From Amaricoccus sp047275745 (GTDB taxonomy: Bacteria; Pseudomonadota; Alphaproteobacteria; Rhodobacterales; Rhodobacteraceae), in NCBI RefSeq assembly GCF_047275745.1, contig NZ_JBKQWU010000014.1:1-64000 (forward strand): a stretch of 64,000 bases of DNA, given 5' to 3'. The position numbers and the translations under genes are program-made. Of this stretch, positions 44,883 to 53,964 are shown piece after piece. The notes beneath the pieces were generated by a model. It searched no databases. It was not told where the DNA came from and saw nothing but the letters and a program-made list of their open reading frames with translations. Each line of letters opens with the position of its first letter. The stretch's first letter is position 1.

Positions 44883-45176
44883 GCCCCCACCGCCGCTTTC
44901 GCGCAATCTTGCCAAAGTACGCGAAGTTACACAACCTCCGCGTGCATATCCGTGAATGGTCGTGCTAAAGAACCGTGTTAACTCGGCAATCGGCGGCTGC
45001 GAACGGGCACCGCCGCCAGTACAGGAAAAACGACTCACCCCTCGCGCGAAGACTGGCGCGCCGGTTAAGTTTATCACCCGTCGCTCGTCTCGGCGCGATC
45101 CCGGAATAGAATGGGCCTCGTCCTCGCCGGATTCGGCGAAACCACATGAACTCTTCGCGCGAATGGAGAACAGCAC
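44883..45176. other. gap between the small RNA and the patatin gene
   Basis: 294 bp with lower GC than the genes around it and no supported reading frame. It should include the patatin promoter. The short frames on both strands have no ribosome site or family resemblance. Confidence 0.5.
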
Positions 45177-46232
45177 TTGACCCGACGAACAGTGAACCTC
45201 GCCCTGCAGGGCGGCGGCGCGCATGGCGCCTTCACCTGGGGCGCACTCGACCGGATTCTCGAGGAAGAGGAGATCGAGATCGAGGGCGTGACGGCGACAT
45301 CCGCCGGGGCGATGAACGCCGCCGCGCTGAAGCACGGCTGGGTCAAGGGCGGGCGCGAGGGCGCGCGGGAGACGATCGCCGATTTCTGGCTCTCGCTCAC
45401 CGGCCTCGACGGGGCGGGGTCGGACGCGGTGATGGAATGGCTTCGGCTCTTCTCGCCGGCGCCCGCGATCACCGCCCGGGCGATGCAGTACAATCCCGCC
45501 GTGGTCGCGGGCAGCGCGCTGACCCGGGTCTTCTCCCCCTATCAGTTCAACCCGACGAACTACCATCCGCTCCGCGAGACGGTGGAGACGCTTCTCGACG
45601 AGCGCACGATGGATTCGAGCGAGGGGCCGAAGCTCTTCATCAATGCGACCAATGTCCGGAGCGGCAAGTCACGCATCTTCGAGGGCCGGGAAGTGACGAC
45701 GGATGCGATCCTCGCCTCCGCCTGCCTGCCGACGCTCTATCAGGCGATCGAGATCGACGATCCGGGGACGGGCCGGCGGGAAGCCTACTGGGACGGCGGC
45801 TATGTCGGTAACCCGGCGCTCTACCCGCTCTTCTACCGGACACAGACGCCGGACATCATCATCGTCCACATCAACCCGCTCCACCGCGAGGAACTGCCGG
45901 TCACGGCCTCCGAGATCGAGAGCCGGATCAACGAGATCAGCTTCAACGCCTCGCTGCTCAGGGAGCTGCGCGCGATCCATTTCGTGAACCGGATGCTCGA
46001 CGCCGGAACGATCGTCGAGGGCGCGATGAAGCGCAATCACGTCCATTCGATCCATGACGACGCGCTCATGAACCAGCTCGGCCTCATCTCGAAGATGACG
46101 CCGAACCGCGCCCTGCTCCTGCAATTGCGCGACGCCGGCTATGCCGCGACGGACCGCTTTCTCGAAGAGTTCCGCCCGAGCCTCGGCGAGAGATCGACGG
46201 TGGATCTCGGCGCGATCGTCGCCTCCGAGTGA
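45177..46232 (+). CDS. patatin-like phospholipase family protein
   Basis: 351-residue serine acyl hydrolase. The oxyanion-hole loop is ALQGGGAHGAFTWG near 9-22; the nucleophile elbow reads ATSAGAMNAAA near 41 (Ala instead of the first Gly of GXSXG); the catalytic Asp lies in YWDGGYVGNP near 204. The start is TTG, with GGAG 8 nt upstream; the frame has no ATG before the fold. The C-terminal half has VKRNHVHSIHDDALMN-type conserved blocks (actual sequence MKRNHVHSIHDDALMNQL). Lipid substrate unknown. Confidence 0.88.
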   Translation: MTRRTVNLALQGGGAHGAFTWGALDRILEEEEIEIEGVTATSAGAMNAAALKHGWVKGGREGARETIADFWLSLTGLDGAGSDAVMEWLRLFSPAPAITARAMQYNPAVVAGSALTRVFSPYQFNPTNYHPLRETVETLLDERTMDSSEGPKLFINATNVRSGKSRIFEGREVTTDAILASACLPTLYQAIEIDDPGTGRREAYWDGGYVGNPALYPLFYRTQTPDIIIVHINPLHREELPVTASEIESRINEISFNASLLRELRAIHFVNRMLDAGTIVEGAMKRNHVHSIHDDALMNQLGLISKMTPNRALLLQLRDAGYAATDRFLEEFRPSLGERSTVDLGAIVASE

Positions 46233-46265
46233 GCGGCCTCCGGCGCCGCGCCCACCGGGGCGTTC

Positions 46266-46814
46266 TCAGCCGAGCCGCTTCGCGAGACGCGGCAGGCCGG
46301 CCCGGCGGAGCAGCGGGCGGAGCGCGACCGGATGGCCCGAGATCGCCTCCGTCCGGGCGCGCACAGTCTCGGCGACCGCTCCGACGCCGGTGTTCTCGGT
46401 GTCGAGCTCGCTCAGGAACCCGTCCGGGTCGCGCGGGATCACATGGTACCGCGCCAGGAGCCGGTTCGGGAAATCGGCGCGGTTCGACGTGAGCAGCGTC
46501 CCGGCCCCGCCCGCGACCGCCGCGGCGAGAACATGGGCGTCGTCGGGATCGGGCAGGATGATCGTCCGCGTCAGGTCCTCCGGCGCCTCGACCTCCGCCT
46601 TCGGCCAGTCGGCACGCAGGAGGGCGATCTCGGCCCGGGCGATCTCCTCCGCGCCCGGCCCGACCCGGCGGGTCGCGCGCGCCCATTCCTCGAGGATGCG
46701 CGCCGACCAGAGCGGGGTGAAGGCGCCGGTCGCGGCGGTTCCGATGACGATCTCGCGCAGGATCGTCGGGAAGAGCACATTCGCGTCGATGAGGACCCGG
46801 GGGCCGGCGCTCAT
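46266..46814 (-). CDS. PIN domain-containing protein
   Basis: 182-residue PIN-fold protein, family of Mg-dependent ribonucleases. Acidic residues in the usual places: VLIDANVLFP (Asp10), LEEWARA (Glu near 43), LPDPDDAHVLAAA (Asp near 93) and TSNRADFP. Its start overlaps the stop of the RNA methyltransferase (ATGA), and no antitoxin-like gene is adjacent. This pairing is what I recall for the Rhodobacterales RSP_2648/RSP_2647 families, so a conserved RNA-processing role rather than a toxin is favoured. Confidence 0.85.
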   Translation of the reverse strand: MSAGPRVLIDANVLFPTILREIVIGTAATGAFTPLWSARILEEWARATRRVGPGAEEIARAEIALLRADWPKAEVEAPEDLTRTIILPDPDDAHVLAAAVAGGAGTLLTSNRADFPNRLLARYHVIPRDPDGFLSELDTENTGVGAVAETVRARTEAISGHPVALRPLLRRAGLPRLAKRLG

Positions 46815-48019
46815 CCGTCGAGGCGCAGGAACAGCGCCTTGAGATAGACGCTTTCTGCGAGATACGGATGCGCCGGGTGATCCGGCCCGGCCCCGCCCGT
46901 CGCCAGAAGCTGCGCCCCCCGCTCCGCCCGTCCGACACCGCGCAGACTCGCCTCGCGGAACCGCGCGAGATCGGCGGCGTGGCTGCAGGAGCAGAGCACG
47001 AGAAAGCCGCCGGGCTCGACCAGACCGGCGGCGAGCCGCGCCGCCCGCTCATAGGCGCGCAGCCCGGCCTCGAGCGCCTGCTTGTTCGGGGCGAAGGCGG
47101 GCGGGTCGCAGATGACGAGGCCGAAGCGCCGCCCCTCGTCGGCGAGCGCGGCCATCGTCTCGAACGCATCGCCCTTGCGCGCCTCGAAGGCGCCCGCGAC
47201 CCCGGTCGCCTCCGCGCCGCGTCGCGCGAGGTCGAGCGCCGGGGCGGAACTGTCCACCGCCAGCGCGTGGTCCGCGCCGCCCGCCAGCGCCGCGAGAGCG
47301 AAGCCGCCGACATGCGAGAAGACATCGAGCACCGTTCGCCCGCGGCCGAGCCGCGCCGCGAAGGCGTGATTTGGCCGCTGGTCGTAGAAGAGCCCGGTCT
47401 TCTGCCCGCCGCGCAGGTCGGCGAGATAGGTCGCGCCGTTCATCCGCACCGGAACCGGCCCCTCGATGCCGCCCGAGAGCAGCTCGGAGGCCTCCGGGAG
47501 CCCCTCCAGCACCCTCGCGCGGCCAGAACCGTTCTTGATGACCGTCGCCACCCCGGTGACCGCCCTGAGCGCCGCCACGAGCTCCGGAAGACGCGCCTCG
47601 GCCCAGGCGGCGTTCGGCTGGACCACCGCCGCCGCGTCGAACCGGTCCACGATGACGCCGGGCATCCCGTCGGCCTCGGCATGGATGAGCCGGTAGAACG
47701 GCGCATCGAACAGCGTCTCGCGGAGCGCGAGCGCGCGGGAGAGGCGGTCGGCGAACCACTCCTCGCCGACCTGGGCCGCCGGATCGCGGTCGAGCATGCG
47801 CGCGGCGATCTTCGAATTGGCGTTGAAGGCCGCGGCGCCGAGCGGCCGACGTTCCGCGTCCTGAAGCTCCACGACCGTACCCGCCGGGATCGCCCGGGTC
47901 CGGCGGTCCATCACCAGCTGGTCGACATAGGCCCAGGGCGCGCCGAAGCGGATCGCCTGCGCGTTCGCATTGGGGCGCAGCCGGACGGCGGGCCGGGTTT
48001 CGGACTCGGTCTCTGTCAT
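46811..48019 (-). CDS. class I SAM-dependent RNA methyltransferase (RlmI-like)
   Basis: 402-residue protein with an N-terminal PUA-type domain (about 15-90, GAPWAYVDQLV, IPAGTVVELQDAERRPLGAAAFN) and a C-terminal methyltransferase domain. SAM motif VLDVFSHVGGFALAAL near 235, and catalytic-type VICDPPAFAPNK near 305. A strong AGGAGGG site precedes the ATG. Overlaps the PIN gene by 4 bp. RlmI methylates 23S rRNA C1962; whether this enzyme has the same target is not known. Confidence 0.88.
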   Translation of the reverse strand: MTETESETRPAVRLRPNANAQAIRFGAPWAYVDQLVMDRRTRAIPAGTVVELQDAERRPLGAAAFNANSKIAARMLDRDPAAQVGEEWFADRLSRALALRETLFDAPFYRLIHAEADGMPGVIVDRFDAAAVVQPNAAWAEARLPELVAALRAVTGVATVIKNGSGRARVLEGLPEASELLSGGIEGPVPVRMNGATYLADLRGGQKTGLFYDQRPNHAFAARLGRGRTVLDVFSHVGGFALAALAGGADHALAVDSSAPALDLARRGAEATGVAGAFEARKGDAFETMAALADEGRRFGLVICDPPAFAPNKQALEAGLRAYERAARLAAGLVEPGGFLVLCSCSHAADLARFREASLRGVGRAERGAQLLATGGAGPDHPAHPYLAESVYLKALFLRLDG

Positions 48020-48077
48020 GGCGCCCTCCTAGCGTCTCGCGCGCCGGCGGAAAAGCCCCGCGGGCGGGATCGCAGCG

Positions 48078-48767
48078 TCAGCGCGAGACCGTGAGATGCC
48101 GCAGGTACCGGTTTTCGAGCCGGCGAAACAGCCAGACCAGCAGGAAGGTGATCGCCATGTAGAGCAGCGCCGCGGTCAGGATCCCCTCGTAGGCGAGGTA
48201 GAACCGCGCATTGAGCGTGCGCCCGGCGCCGAGGATGTCCTTCAGCGTAATGATGCTCGCGACCGCGGAGCCATGGAGCATGAAGACGACCTCGTTGCCA
48301 TATTGCGGCAGGGCGCGGCGGAGCGCCGAGGGGATCAGCACCAGCCAGGTCGATTGCCGGGGCGAGAGCCCGAGCGCCGCCGCCGCCTCCAGCTCGCCCT
48401 TCGGCGTCGTCATCACCGCGCCGCGAATGATCTCCGTGGCATAGGCGCCGGAGTTCAGGGAAAAGGCGATGATCGCGCACCACCACGGATCGCGCAGGAA
48501 GGTCCAGGCCCAGCTCGACCGGACCCAGCCGAACTGCGCGAGACCGTAGTAGATCAGGAAGGTCTGCACGAGAAGCGGCGTGCCCCGGAAGAGATAGACA
48601 TAGCCGCCGATCAGCGGGTCCCAGAACGGCGCGCGCCGCGCCCGGGCGAGGCCGGCGGGCAAGGCGATCGCGAAACCGATGAGAAGCGCGAGCACGGTCA
48701 ACTGCGTCGTGACCCAGACGCCCTCGGCGAAGAGCGTCCAGTTCTCGAGGATGAGGTCAACGCGCAT
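48078..48767 (-). CDS. polar amino-acid ABC transporter permease (HisM-type)
   Basis: 229-residue permease with about five helices. The His/Glu/Gln/Arg/opine TRAP-like permease signature is present: YLFRGTPLLVQTFLIYYGL and the EAA loop ELEAAAALGLSPRQSTWLVLIPSALRRALPQYGNEVV. Overlaps the HisQ-type gene by 11 bp. Second permease of an importer whose binding protein is the next gene but one; no ATP-binding gene is present. Confidence 0.9.
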   Translation of the reverse strand: MRVDLILENWTLFAEGVWVTTQLTVLALLIGFAIALPAGLARARRAPFWDPLIGGYVYLFRGTPLLVQTFLIYYGLAQFGWVRSSWAWTFLRDPWWCAIIAFSLNSGAYATEIIRGAVMTTPKGELEAAAALGLSPRQSTWLVLIPSALRRALPQYGNEVVFMLHGSAVASIITLKDILGAGRTLNARFYLAYEGILTAALLYMAITFLLVWLFRRLENRYLRHLTVSR

Positions 48768-49446
48768 CGGCGTAGCCCCGCTCCGCCCGCCGCTCCAGCA
48801 TGGCGAGAATCCGGGTCGAGGCCCAGGTGATGAAGAGATAGCCCGCGAGCACGGCGACGAAGAAGACGAAGGGCTCCCGCGTCGTCTTGCCCGCGTCGTT
48901 GGCGTAGCCGACGAGATCCTGCAGGCCGATGACCGAGACCACCGCCGTCGATTTCACCAGCACCTGCCAGGTATTGCCATAGCCCGGCAGCGCGGCGCGG
49001 ATGATCTGCGGCATCAATACGTGCCTCAGCAGCCGCCAACGGTGCAGGCCGAGCGCCGAGGCGGCTTCGATCTGCCCGCGGGGCACCGCGAGAAAGGCGC
49101 CGCGGAAGGTCTCCGTGAGATAGGCGCCGTAGATGAACCCGATCGCGAGCACGCCGGCGAGGAAGGGCGAGAGATCGACCGGCTCGACACCGATCGCGCC
49201 GAGGATGGTGTTGATCAGCCGCTGCCCCCCGAAATAGACGAGGAGCAGCAGGACGAGATCCGGCACGCCGCGGATGATCGTCGAATAGAGAAACACCGCC
49301 CCGCGGGCGATCGGCGACGCGCTGAGCCGTCCCGCCGCTCCGAGCGCCCCCAGCACCGTCGCGAGCACGAGTGCCAGGACCGCCAGCGAGATCGTGACGA
49401 GCCAGCCGCGCGCGAGGAGAGGCAGGTAGGTGACGAGATGCTCCAT
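48757..49446 (-). CDS. polar amino-acid ABC transporter permease (HisQ-type)
   Basis: 229-residue permease, the partner of the HisM-type protein. Seen: STIIRGVPDLVLLLLVYFG (HisQ-type), and EAA loop QIEAASALGLHRWRLLRHVLMPQIIRAALPGYGNTW. Expected order binding protein, HisQ, HisM, ATPase is followed except that the ATPase is missing. Confidence 0.9.
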   Translation of the reverse strand: MEHLVTYLPLLARGWLVTISLAVLALVLATVLGALGAAGRLSASPIARGAVFLYSTIIRGVPDLVLLLLVYFGGQRLINTILGAIGVEPVDLSPFLAGVLAIGFIYGAYLTETFRGAFLAVPRGQIEAASALGLHRWRLLRHVLMPQIIRAALPGYGNTWQVLVKSTAVVSVIGLQDLVGYANDAGKTTREPFVFFVAVLAGYLFITWASTRILAMLERRAERGYADAR

Positions 49447-49498
49447 CCGGCGCGCGCCCCGGTCGCCTCAGGCCCGGCCCGGATCAACCGCCATCGGA

Positions 49499-50260
49499 TC
49501 AGCTGCCATAGATGTCGAAGTCGAAATACTTCCCGACGAGCTCGTCATAGGTACCGTTCGCGCGGATCGCCTCGATCGTCGCGGAGAGCTTGTCGCGAAG
49601 CTCGGTATCCTCCTTGCGCACACCGATGCCCATGCCCTCGCCGTGATATTGCGGCATCGAATAGGCCTCGCCGAAGAAGGCGTAATCCGCGCCTTCGGGA
49701 CGCTTCAGGAAGCCGAGATCGAGCGGAACGGTGTCGGCCATCGCCGCGTCGACGCGGCCCGCCGTGAGATCGAGCGTCAGTTCGTCCTGCGTGCCGTAGA
49801 GCTGGAGGTCGGTGTCGGGAAACTCCCCCTCCATGAAGGCCTGATGGATCGTGCCGCGCTGAACGCCGACGATCTTGCCCGAGAGGCCTGCGGGGGTGAA
49901 GGTGAGGTCGTTTTCCTTGGCCGCGACGAAACGCGCCGGCGTGTTGTAGTATTTCTCGCTGAAATCGATCACCTGCTTGCGCTCCTCGGTGATCGACATC
50001 GAGGCGACGATCGCATCGCATTTCTTTTCCAGCAGCGCGGGGATGATGCCGTCCCAGTCGACTTTAACCATCTCGCAGCTCTCGCCCATCTCGGCGCAGA
50101 GCGCGTTGGCGATGTCGATGTCGAAGCCGACGATCGAGCCATCGGCGGCGGTCTCGGAAAACGGCGGATAGGCACCTTCGACACAGACGTTCAGGGCCAT
50201 CGCGGGCGAGGCCGCGCCGATCAGAAGACTGGCCGCGGCGAAACGGACGATGCGATTCAT
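49499..50260 (-). CDS. amino-acid ABC transporter substrate-binding protein
   Basis: 253-residue periplasmic binding protein (SBP_bac_3 family). Signal peptide about 1-22 (ending SPAMA), then LNVCVEGAYPPFSETAADGSIVGFDIDIANALCAEMG, the standard family start. The region IVASMSITEERKQVIDFSEKYYNTPARFVA is typical of Lys/Arg/His/ornithine-type proteins. An AAGGGAGAG ribosome site precedes the ATG. First gene of the importer operon. Confidence 0.9.
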   Translation of the reverse strand: MNRIVRFAAASLLIGAASPAMALNVCVEGAYPPFSETAADGSIVGFDIDIANALCAEMGESCEMVKVDWDGIIPALLEKKCDAIVASMSITEERKQVIDFSEKYYNTPARFVAAKENDLTFTPAGLSGKIVGVQRGTIHQAFMEGEFPDTDLQLYGTQDELTLDLTAGRVDAAMADTVPLDLGFLKRPEGADYAFFGEAYSMPQYHGEGMGIGVRKEDTELRDKLSATIEAIRANGTYDELVGKYFDFDIYGS

Positions 50261-50396
50261 GCTCTGGCTCTCCCTTGCCTTGGGTGCATCGTAACACCGT
50301 AAGGAACCCTCAGGGCACGTCAAGGGACGCGGTTCAGGGATCGTCGCGGGACCCGGACGGAGGCGGGCATGCCGTGGCCCCGCCCGCCCCGACCGG

Positions 50397-50963
50397 TCAG
50401 GACGCCGGCACGGCTCCCGTCTCGGCGAAGAGCCCGGACCCCAGCAGGCTCGCATCCACGCTGCCCGCCGCGTTGAGGAGCCAGCCCTCGACGAAATCCG
50501 CCACCGAACGGAAGCACATGAGTTCGAACGCGCCGTCCTCGGTCATCCAGATCGCGGTGGCGACCTGTCCGAGCCGTGTGCGGCGGAAGTCGCCGGGCCG
50601 GAAGGCAAGCGGCGAGAGATCGATCGGAGCGCCCTTGGCGAGCACCATCCGCGCGCCCGCCCCTGCGATCCGGAAGATCACCCGGGCGTCGGAGACATCG
50701 ACCGCGAGATGCGGCGCGCCGCCCAGCGCCTCGGCGACCGCCGCGGGAACGCCTGCGACCTCCTCGGGCGGCAGGAAGAGCAGCGCCTCGTCGGGCGACA
50801 TCCAGGCGACCGCGCGGCGGCCCTCGAAGGCGATCCGCCGCTGTCCCGGCATGACGCAGCCGGTCGCCGCGAGCAGCGCCGACTGCGCGCCCGGCGCCGC
50901 GAAATCGGCCCGGATCGTGACCATGCCGCGCGGCGCGGCGCGGGTGACGGCGAGATCAGACAT
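50397..50963 (-). CDS. soxG: sarcosine oxidase subunit gamma
   Basis: 188-residue gamma subunit of heterotetrameric sarcosine oxidase, which binds the other subunits and shares a GcvT-like fold. Family blocks: VTIRADFAAP, AVAWMSPDEALLFLP, VDVSDARVIFRIAGAGARMVLAKGAPIDLSPLAF and FELMCFRSVADFVEGWL. The 5' end overlaps the soxA stop by 8 bp. Last gene of the sox operon. Confidence 0.92.
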   Translation of the reverse strand: MSDLAVTRAAPRGMVTIRADFAAPGAQSALLAATGCVMPGQRRIAFEGRRAVAWMSPDEALLFLPPEEVAGVPAAVAEALGGAPHLAVDVSDARVIFRIAGAGARMVLAKGAPIDLSPLAFRPGDFRRTRLGQVATAIWMTEDGAFELMCFRSVADFVEGWLLNAAGSVDASLLGSGLFAETGAVPAS

Positions 50964-53900
50964 TCTGGCGGCTCCCTTCCTTGTCGAGGAACACCGGATC
51001 GCAGACGGTTGCACGCATCACCTCGCCGCCATGGAGCGGAAAGTCGAGCACCTGCCCCATGCGTCCGGCGCCGCCCTCGATCAGCGCCATGGCGATCGAA
51101 TGGCCGAGCGTCGGCGAGAAATAGGTCGAGGTCACGTGACCGATCGTCCTGGTCGGCCCCGTCTCCGCCACCGGGCCTTCGACGGCATGTGCCCCGTCCG
51201 GCAACACCCGGGCCGGCTCCTGCGTCCTGAGGCCGACGAGGGTCTTGCGATCCGGCCGGATCATCTCGGGACGGGCCTGCGCCCGCTTGCCGATGAAATC
51301 CGCCTTCTTCTTCGAGACCGCCCAGCCGAGGCCGAGGTCCTGGGGGATCACCGTGCCGTCGGTCTCGTCGCCGATCATGATGAAGCCCTTCTCGGCGCGC
51401 ATGACGTGGAGCGCCTCGGTGCCGTAGGGCTGGATGCCGAGCGGCTCGCCCGCGGCCATCACCGCGTCCCAGAACTCCTGCCCCCGGTTCGCCGGCACCG
51501 CGATCTCGAAGGACAACTCGCCCGAGAAGGAGATCCGGTGCGCCCGCGCAGGGATGCCGCCCAGCGCACCCTCGGCGAATGTCATGAAGGGCATCGCCTC
51601 CTTCGAGAGATCCATGCCGCCGAGCGCGGCCAGAACCTCGCGCGACTTCGGCCCGACGACCGCGACCTGCGCGTATTGCTCGGTGAGGTTGGCCACGTAG
51701 ACCTTCAGGTCCCACCACTCGGTCTGCAGCCATTCCTCCATCCAGGCGAAGACCCGGTCGGAGCCTCCGGTCGTGGTGTGGCAGAGGAAGGTGTCATCGG
51801 CGAGACGGATCACCACGCCATCGTCGAAGAGAAAGCCGTTCTCGTTGCACATGAGCCCGTAGCGGCATTTGCCGATCCCGAGTGAGGACATGACATTGGT
51901 ATAGAGAAGATCGAGAAACTTCCCCGCGTCCGGTCCTTTCACGAGGATCTTGCCGAGCGTCGAGGCGTCGAGGGCGCCGACCCGTTCGCGTGTGTTGAGG
52001 ACTTCGCGCCGAACCGCCTCCTCCCGCGACTCTCCGCCCCGCCGGTAGCAATAGGCGCGCCGCCAGTCCGCGACAGGCTCCCAATCCGCGCCGTTCGCCT
52101 CCGCCCAGGCGTCGATCGGCGTCCCGCGCACCGGCTTGAAGAGCGCGCCGCGCGCCTCGCCCGCGAGCGAGCCGAAGGTGACGGGCGTGTAGGGCGGGCG
52201 GAAGGTCGTGGTGCCGACCGCGGGGATCGGCATCGACAGCGCCTGAGCAAGCGTCGCGAGTCCGTTGATGTTGCTGAGCTTCCCCTGATCCGTCGCCATC
52301 CCGAGCGTCGTGTAGCGCTTCGTGTGCTCGACCGAGACATAGCCCTCCTGCGCCGCGAGCCGCACGTCCGAGACCTTCACGTCGTTCTGGAAATCGAGGA
52401 ACGCCTTGGCGCGCAGCTTCGGCGCGGCGCCCTCAGGCATCATCCAGACCGCGAGCAGCGGATCTTCCCGGGGCGTGCGCGCCACCGGGGGAGCGGAGTC
52501 CTCGACCGCGAACCCAAGCTCCTGCGCGGCGCGGAGCCCGGCCGCGTGGGCGTCGGTCATCGCCTGTTCGGCGACGAGCGCGCCGGAGGCCGAGCCCGCG
52601 GGGATCGCGAAGCCCTCGCCATCGGGCCCGAGCGGCGGCCGGCCGGTGTCGGGCGCGAAATGCGCCAGGGTCTCGTTCCAGGCGAGCTTGCCGCCCGAAT
52701 GCGACCAGAGATGCACGACCGGGGACCAGCCGCCCGACATCGCCACCGCGTCGCAGGCGATGTCTTCGAGCCTCGCCCCCTCGCCCGCCTGGGCGCAGAC
52801 CACGACCCCGGTCACCGACTTCCCGCCCTTGACGCGCGCCACACCGCGGCCGGTCTCGACCCTGATGCCGAGCGCGCGTGCCTCCTCGGGCAGCGGCCCG
52901 GCGGCCGCCGGTCGCGCATCGAGCACCGCGGGAACGCTCAGCCCTGCGCGGGCCAGCGTGATCGCCGTGCGATAGCCGTCATCGTTACTGGTGACGACAA
53001 CCGTTCGATCCCCAATGCTTACGCCGTAGAGCTCAACGTAGTCCCGAACCGCGGAGGCGAGCATCACGCCGGGAACATCATTGCCCGCGAAGGCGAGCGG
53101 TCGCTCCAGCGCGCCGGTCGCGGTGATCACCCGCCGCGCCCGGACGCGCCAGAGCCGCGCCCTCGGGCCTGTGCGCGCGGCCTCGTCCAGCCGCTCCTCG
53201 GCCAGCACGTACCCATGGTCATAGGCGCCCGAGACCATCGCCCGCGCCCGCCGCGTCACGTTGGGCAGCGCGTCGAGCGCGTCGAGCGTCGCCGCGATCC
53301 AGTCCGCCGCGGGGCGCCCGTCGATCTCGGGAGCATCGGTGAGCGCCCGCCCGCCCCAGAACGGCGCCTGCTCCATCAGCAGGACCCGCGCCCCGGCCCG
53401 GCCGGTGGCCAGCGCCGCGGCGAGCCCCGACACGCCACCGCCCGCGACCAGCACATCGACATGGGCGTAGAGATACTCGTAGCGATCCGCGTCGCCGGTT
53501 TCCGGCGCGACCCCGAGCCCGGCGGAGCGGCGGATCGCCGGCTCGAACAGCGCCTTCCAGGCGGCGCGCGGATGGATGAAGGTCTTGTAGTAGAACCCCG
53601 CCGGCAGCATCGGCGCGATCCGCGCATTGATCCCGCCGAGGTCGAAATCGAGGCTCGGCCAATGGTTCTGGCTCCGCGCCTCCAGCCCCTCGCGCAACTC
53701 GGTCGTGGTCGTGCGCGCATTCGGCTCGGACCGCGGCCCGGCGCCGAGGTTGACGAGCGCGTTCGGCTCCTCGACCCCGGAGGCGACCGGACCGCGCGGC
53801 CGGTGATACTTGAAGCTCCGCCCCTGCAGCAGCTGCCCGTTGGCGAGCAGCGCGGAGGCGAGCGTGTCGCCCGCGTAGCCGCTCAGCCGGCGTCCGTTGA

Positions 53901-53964
53901 AGGTGAAGGACACGGGCGCCGCGCGATCGATCAGCAGGCCGCCGGTGGCGAGACGCGTGCTCAT
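50956..53964 (-). CDS. soxA: sarcosine oxidase subunit alpha
   Basis: 1002-residue subunit holding the NAD site and the folate-binding part that makes 5,10-methylene-THF from the sarcosine methyl group. N-terminal 2Fe-2S-like fold with FTFNGRRLSGYAGDTLASALLANG (no Fe-S expected in this family), NAD Rossmann motif VLVAGGGVSGLAAAL near 170, and C-terminal aminomethyltransferase domain from about 600. The start overlaps the soxD stop by 4 bp. A longer frame upstream lies across soxD and is rejected. Confidence 0.96.
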   Translation of the reverse strand: MSTRLATGGLLIDRAAPVSFTFNGRRLSGYAGDTLASALLANGQLLQGRSFKYHRPRGPVASGVEEPNALVNLGAGPRSEPNARTTTTELREGLEARSQNHWPSLDFDLGGINARIAPMLPAGFYYKTFIHPRAAWKALFEPAIRRSAGLGVAPETGDADRYEYLYAHVDVLVAGGGVSGLAAALATGRAGARVLLMEQAPFWGGRALTDAPEIDGRPAADWIAATLDALDALPNVTRRARAMVSGAYDHGYVLAEERLDEAARTGPRARLWRVRARRVITATGALERPLAFAGNDVPGVMLASAVRDYVELYGVSIGDRTVVVTSNDDGYRTAITLARAGLSVPAVLDARPAAAGPLPEEARALGIRVETGRGVARVKGGKSVTGVVVCAQAGEGARLEDIACDAVAMSGGWSPVVHLWSHSGGKLAWNETLAHFAPDTGRPPLGPDGEGFAIPAGSASGALVAEQAMTDAHAAGLRAAQELGFAVEDSAPPVARTPREDPLLAVWMMPEGAAPKLRAKAFLDFQNDVKVSDVRLAAQEGYVSVEHTKRYTTLGMATDQGKLSNINGLATLAQALSMPIPAVGTTTFRPPYTPVTFGSLAGEARGALFKPVRGTPIDAWAEANGADWEPVADWRRAYCYRRGGESREEAVRREVLNTRERVGALDASTLGKILVKGPDAGKFLDLLYTNVMSSLGIGKCRYGLMCNENGFLFDDGVVIRLADDTFLCHTTTGGSDRVFAWMEEWLQTEWWDLKVYVANLTEQYAQVAVVGPKSREVLAALGGMDLSKEAMPFMTFAEGALGGIPARAHRISFSGELSFEIAVPANRGQEFWDAVMAAGEPLGIQPYGTEALHVMRAEKGFIMIGDETDGTVIPQDLGLGWAVSKKKADFIGKRAQARPEMIRPDRKTLVGLRTQEPARVLPDGAHAVEGPVAETGPTRTIGHVTSTYFSPTLGHSIAMALIEGGAGRMGQVLDFPLHGGEVMRATVCDPVFLDKEGSRQNV

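Noticed and set aside
44697..45566. 289-codon leftward frame upstream of the YejA-like gene
   Set aside because: Runs antisense through the patatin gene and the terminator; no family match.
46266..46814. PIN gene as toxin of a toxin-antitoxin pair
   Set aside because: No small antitoxin-like gene beside it; it overlaps an RNA methyltransferase instead.
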